Of a stretch of DNA of 64,000 nt, positions 59,581 to 64,000 are shown piece after piece. This DNA comes from Diploptera punctata (taxonomy: Eukaryota > Arthropoda > Insecta > Blattodea > Blaberidae), in the NCBI GenBank assembly GCA_030220185.1, contig JASPKZ010000422.1, positions 1,933,001 to 1,997,000 on the forward strand, given 5' to 3'. The position numbers and the translations under genes were made by a program. Position 1 is the first letter of the stretch. Every line of letters begins with the position of its first letter. The notes under the pieces were generated by a model. The model worked only from the letters and a program-made list of their open reading frames with translations. It made no database searches and was not told the origin of the DNA.

Positions 59581-59614
59581 TAATACCTCAACAAAATTTT
59601 ATCATTAATTTAAT

Positions 59615-59850
59615 TAGTATTGGTTGGCTTCAGTGGTCTAGAGGTTGTGTTCCTGGTCCCAAGGATTCCAGGTTCAAACCCGGCTGGGGTCAATGGATTT
59701 TTAGGATGGAAAAATCCAAGGGAGGGATTATAAGCAGTGAGTCCCGAGTCTGAAGATTTTTGGGTGTGTAAAAGAATCTCAAACCTAAATTAGTGCTTCT
59801 GAACAAAATACCATTCAAGTAATACTATAATTGCCCACTAGATGTCTCAT
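59615..59850 (+). mobile_element. SINE family C, best copy
   Basis: Head GGCTTCAGTGGTCTAGAGGT (A box) and GGTTCAAACCCGGCTGGGGT (B box), then ATGGAAAAATCCAAGGGAGG, GTGAGTCCCGAGTCTGAAGA and TTTTTGGGTGTGTAAAAGAA. The copy at 62220-62450 shares head, body and GAAGATTTTTGGG words in the same order. Confidence 0.75.
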
Positions 59851-59859
59851 TGAGGTGAT

Positions 59860-61380
59860 GTGCTACTATTTTACTTGCTGACATCTGTAGTGTAACTAAA
59901 TTAGCTTGACCAAGAAACTCCCACTAGAGAACACCCATTTCCACTTGCAGCACATATGGGGGTAGGATACTACTAGATCACTAATTAGTATTGAGTTCAT
60001 TGCAAAATCAGAATCCTCCAAACATTAGAAACACAGTTTTGCCCATCCTAATATTAAATTGGTGGATTTTTTTTTTAACTTTGGAAAAATTCATCATACC
60101 AAGTTTATATTTTTATTAGGAATATGTTTAAATGTGATAGCTTCCCATTGCTTTCTGCATACCAGCATCCACTAACTCTTTCAATTGAATAGTTGCCCCG
60201 AAAAGATATCTAACCCACAAAAATTTGAAAGTTGAGTTTTCAGTGGATTAGTGACCTGCCCGGAGAATATCACGGTATGGTGCATGTAGAATTATCCCTG
60301 CTCTCTTCAAGACCTGTTTTATTTATTTTTAAAAGTTGGCATCCAAACAAATGGTGATGTATATGTAACAAAATTGCAGAAGAAGTTAATCAAATCATGA
60401 ATAGCAGTGTGTGTGTTAGATCTGTTTTCGGGTTTGGCTAGAATTCATTAAGGCTCAGTCAGATGCCAATAAATCACTATTAAACTTTGAGTATTATTCC
60501 ATTTATGCTTCCTTTAACAAATTGTATGCTCAATAGCATGGATTATCCTTGCAAAAGTTTAATTTTATCAAAATACTGTTCAGAAACTATACAAATTAAT
60601 TTTCCTTGAATATAATTTCAGTAGAATGAAACTTCCTATAATAATGATTTTTTAAATAAAAATAGGTTTAATGTAATTAATAGAATCAGGTGTAACTTTG
60701 CAGAAATTTATAACATACAAAATAAAATTATCACTAACGTATATTGTTTTATTTTTATTTTGTAAAATATTTGAACCAAAAAGGCATCATAGTTCAATAA
60801 TTATGTCTAATGGACATAAGTTCCTTATCTCGAAATGTTTGGATTAAATCCACAATTGCTCCATGTTTTTGATTGTATTCTTGGATTCCATGCATATTTT
60901 AGTTTTGAAAATGTCCTACTTAAATGTTGTTTAACAGGTGACAATATTTATGTAAGCTGTATATGTTTGTAGCACTGTATTCTTCACTTTTGTTAATTGT
61001 AGAGTTACATATTATAAGGCTGGTCATGTATATAGTATGGTATTTACATTATCAGCTGTGGTCTCTTCACTTCACAATCCATTCCTCATTCCATGGTTTT
61101 CCTCCCTTACTTCAACCTTCTTTTTAAATTAGTTGAACATTGATAACCCAAACAAATTGGGACTGATTTGGCACAGAAGTATGGGATAACACTGGTTCTG
61201 ATCCTCATAGGAGAAGAAATTTTCTCAAAGACACACAAAAGAAGGGTAGACCAAAATACAAATGGGAAGACAATGTGCAAACATTTAACATCTATGAAAA
61301 TTAAATATTGGAGGACATGTATTGAGGACAGGAAGAAATGGAAAGCAATAGTTGAGAAGGTCAACATTCATAAAGTAATG
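59860..61380. other. Non-coding DNA; possible LINE scrap near its end
   Basis: Mostly AT-rich with nothing identified. Plus strand 61168-61386 is a 72-codon open frame, basic (THKRRVDQNTNGKTMCKHLT), next to repeats. It could be a LINE tail but carries no diagnostic motif. Confidence 0.35.
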
Positions 61381-61383
61381 TTG

Positions 61384-61955
61384 TAGATTTGAAGAGAAAA
61401 ATTGTGTGTTCAGACTGGGGTTTGAACCCAGGACCTTTGGCTTTCTAGGCCAATGCTCTTCTCCTGAGCTACCTGAGCACTCCAATCTTAATGCAAATTT
61501 TTCTCTTAACCCTTTAGGTGTCATGAAATCGGCTCTGGTGCCAGACAATATATAGGGTTTCCAGTATAAAACCGGACACTCTGCGGCTGGCAGAGTGAAA
61601 TGCGGACGAGGAGAGAGCGCTGCCTGACGGGTGAAACCCCATGAGGCGTGTCCGGTTTTATATTGGAAGCCCTGTACTTAAACTACTTGCAAAGCCGATC
61701 ACATCGGCAGGTGCGATTTTAATCTCTGACACAAGAGATTTTACCAGTGGCATGCAGAGAGTTAAGCATTGTTAATTTCTGATCGCCAAATGCTAGGAGC
61801 CTTTGCTCGATTATGCAAACTGTGACTTCTTATTTAAGAAGATATTTATTGGGAATTTAAACACTACTTTATAAAGCCAGTAGGGCTTCTGTTGATATTT
61901 TTATTATTAATTTAATACTTTTCACTGAAGGACAAATTATATTTGAAGAGAAAAA
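61384..61955 (-). repeat. tRNA-core repeat dimer interrupted by a TTAA element
   Basis: Core at minus strand 61478-61408 with a clean anticodon stem TTGGC/GCCAA, loop CTAGAAA and T arm CTGGG/CCCAG. The spacer is cut at 61510 by a TTAA-flanked insert and resumes at about 61771 (GATCGCCAAATGCTAGGAGC). The next unit's head appears at 61885-61955 (ATTATTAATTTAATACTTTT ... ATATTTGAAGAGAAAAAT). Without the insert the period is about 295 bp. Confidence 0.75.
61508..61774. mobile_element. TTAA-flanked MITE (piggyBac-like) with a nested MITE
   Basis: Bounded by TTAA on both sides, with ends TTAACCCTTTAGGTGTCATG and, in reverse, TTAACTCTCTGCATGCCACT, weakly inverted. TTAA targets are typical of piggyBac-type elements. 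Inside, 61550-61677 has a better inverted pair: AGGGTTTCCAGTATAAAACC and the reverse of GGTTTTATATTGGAAGCCCT. This is a second MITE that inserted into the first. The right end recurs at 18567-18648. Confidence 0.7.
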
Positions 61956-61984
61956 TGTTGTAAAGCCTAAAGAATATGATTTTG

Positions 61985-62165
61985 GCCAGTGTGGGACTGG
62001 TACTATTGCGAAAATTTTAGGTAGCTACAATAAGTAGTGAGTCCATATTGAGTAAACTTGCTATAATGACTTGCTGACCACATGTTACTCGTATACTGGC
62101 TGAATGATTGTCCATCTCTGTAAATGGTACTTGTGGACATGAGGCCAGCAGCTGGTCTGTCATGT
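61985..62165 (+). mobile_element. SINE family A, old 3' part
   Basis: GGCCAGTGTGGGACTGGTAC, GGTAGCTACAATAAGTAGTG and GACATGAGGCCAGCAGCTGG correspond to the body and tail of 52849-53192. No head is present. Confidence 0.65.
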
Positions 62166-62219
62166 AAGAGAATTTAATTTTATAATTTAAATATTCAAAG
62201 ATTAGACAAATATAGAATC

Positions 62220-62450
62220 ATCCTTGGTGGTTTAGGAGTTAAGTTCCTTGCCTCTAGTCCCGAGGATAGCAAGTTCAAACCTGGCCATGGTGGATTACCA
62301 AGAGACAAATTCTTTAAACCCGCGAGTCCCAATTCTGAAGATTTTTGGGCTTGTAAAAGAACCTCAAGCCTAAATTTGAGCACTGAGCAAAATTTATTTG
62401 GCCTTTCCCATCCAAGTAGTACCTCAGTTTTTTTAATAAAAATTACGAAG
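62220..62450 (+). mobile_element. SINE family C copy
   Basis: Head CTTGGTGGTTTAGGAGTTAA and GCAAGTTCAAACCTGGCCAT, then ATTACCAAGAGACAAATTCT, CGCGAGTCCCAATTCTGAAG and TTTTTGGGCTTGTAAAAGAA. Confidence 0.7.
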
Positions 62451-62530
62451 GCAAGTAACATTGTGATGTATTTACAATTTCTATATGACTCAGAGAAAAC
62501 TTTTTTATCTCACCTCATAAAACTCTGAGG
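62449..62530 (+). mobile_element. Foldback terminus fragment P
   Basis: GGCAAGTAACATTGTGATGT followed by TCTCACCTCATAAAACTC is the order terminus then arm start seen in complete foldback elements. No second arm was found. Confidence 0.4.
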
Positions 62531-63480
62531 TGATGTGCTGACCACTCACATCTGTAGGATATAGTAGTAGTCTAATGCCCATTAGCTTGGATGTGTTCCA
62601 TTTGCTTTCTTGCTTCCCAATAGAGTCCTGCCAGAGTTCTTGTAGGTGACATCTTCAGAGCCTCACAGCTAGCTAGATGATGATCATTCATCTGTAGGAT
62701 ATAAGCCTAACAAAATTTGTTTGGTTGTCCCCATATGTAGACTAGACAGACATAATAGCTTTTGGCTCAATAAAGCATAGAAATGACATAAGTGCATAAA
62801 ATATATGCCTCGTGATTAGGCAGCACATTTTTGTTCCGATACAAGTTAGGAAAGTTATTGATTAGTATAGGTTCAAACTGTGTCCCTGAATTTTATGTCA
62901 GGTACAGTTTGGTACATAACTTAGTGTTTTACATAAACAGCATTGACAATGGAACATCTGTATTTACTAAGATTATGGCTTCTCTGTGCATATCTACTTG
63001 CAGTTTTATATACATTCACGTGACGTAATAAATGCACAAGAAGAAACTACTCGATCCCTTCTATGTTCAGGAAGCAAAATGTGCTGCCTGCTCATGATAT
63101 ATGCAGACAGCACAAATCACAATAATGTGAGCATAGAGCACAACACCAAATTTAAAAAAAAAAGTTCAGACTTATCAGTGTGACATATAAAGACAATGAG
63201 ACAATGTTCTATTTTTATGTTTTCTGTAAATACTAAACATTATGAATGAGAGAATTATTAAGAATTTACAGAAAGCAACTCTTTTGTCTAGATTAATAGT
63301 AATATCAGTCTTTAAATCTTATTGTTATTTCCTTTCTTCATGTATCTCAGAGAAATTAAAATAAAATAACTTAAAACAGAGAAATCACAAATTCAAATGT
63401 TTAACATTTTGTTCATCATTGTTTGGTTAATCAACATTCAACTGGACAATTATTATTATTACTATTTAATTAATTAATAA
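62530..63480. other. Non-coding DNA, nothing firmly identified
   Basis: Open frames at 62831-63028 and 62986-63183 are short and show no family motif. No exon was recognised. Confidence 0.4.
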
Positions 63481-63575
63481 TAAAACTTGAAGTTTTATAT
63501 GATTTTCATATTTATTACAGTATAAATTTGTAACAGCTGTTTCGGTACTTTGTACCTTCTTGAGATATGATTACA
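63480..63575 (-). mobile_element. PLE terminal-repeat fragment
   Basis: Matches 3580-3665 (TGATTTTCATATTTATTA, then TAACAGCTGTTTCGGTAC). The minus-strand core keeps GGTAC/GTACC, GAAAC and ACAGCTGT (63533-63540), but the first box reads CTCAAGA where CTGAAGA is expected. This is the isolated terminal repeat of a Penelope-like element. Confidence 0.65.
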
Positions 63576-64000
63576 TATGACAAATATGAAAATAAAATAA
63601 AATTTTTAAGTTTTGTTTTTTTTTAATTAAATAAGTATGGATTTTCATCAAGTAAATGCCAAATCAATTGATTATTATTATTACTGTTATTGGTTTCGTT
63701 CCATTTGTCATTTACATGCATATTTTTTGCTTAAACTTCATTTTTCTTGCATATCACACAGGTTGGGAGATTTTATACAGTGTATGTTTTTGACAATCAT
63801 GATTTTTTATTATTAAAGGTACAGACTGTTATTCCACTCTTAACACATACATATATTTCTTAGCACAACACAAAAATAATGGCTGTGCACTTTTGTCCTC
63901 ATCAAATCCTTTCTTTCACTTTTTTTTTTACTAATGCCCTCCATCCATTAACCATAACCCTTCTTTCTTGTATTCAATCCAATATTTGTCTTAATTAATT
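63576..64000. other. AT-rich window end
   Basis: Oligo-T runs and a short ATT microsatellite. No feature was recognised. Confidence 0.4.

Overview
This window looks like AT-rich nuclear DNA from an insect. It carries nine consecutive plus-strand exons of one gene, spread over about 46 kb and separated by introns full of transposable elements. The joined exons (3039-48783, 2013 nt, 671 codons, open throughout once spliced) encode a Gln/Ser/Pro-rich protein that I recognise as the carboxy-terminal half of Taiman (tai). Taiman is the insect homologue of the vertebrate p160/SRC steroid receptor coactivators and works with nuclear and juvenile hormone receptors. The bHLH-PAS amino-terminal exons would lie upstream of the window and the last exon(s) downstream. 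Gene size and repeat mix suggest a large-genome insect, perhaps a cockroach or termite relative. That species guess is inference.

Layout: exon 1 of the window is at 3039-3362. An intron follows that holds a pile of truncated LINE and Penelope-like (PLE) fragments, all on the minus strand. Exon 2 is at 6311-6651 and exon 3 (polyQ) at 10624-10812. Exons 4 and 5, at 14879-15048 and 15135-15252, are only 86 bp apart. Exon 6 is at 18339-18467, exon 7 at 20657-20915, exon 8 at 35810-36082 after a 14.9 kb intron, and exon 9 at 48574-48783 after a 12.5 kb intron. All nine begin after AG and end before GT, and the phases agree at every junction. No further exon was found between 48784 and 64000.

The rest is repeats. 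There are two deleted mariner copies with exact TIRs and TA duplications, a decayed Tc/mariner-like transposase at 49699-50729, fragments of several LINE clades, PLE fragments, and at least three tRNA-headed SINE families. A ~300-bp repeat with a near-complete tRNA-like core occurs as head-to-tail dimers. A 3.3 kb minisatellite (47-bp unit, about 70 copies) fills 54878-58150 and has a 13-unit higher-order period.

The most striking system is a family of foldback (palindromic) elements, about 15 copies or parts. Each arm carries a hammerhead-ribozyme-like core whose stem II and palindromic stem III change in sequence but stay pairable. One such element sits inside another, flanked by a 15-bp target duplication, and the host element has its own 12-bp duplication. 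The same core lies in the terminal repeat of the PLE, so these may be non-autonomous PLE-type retroelements. All structural statements come from reading by eye, without folding or database searches.
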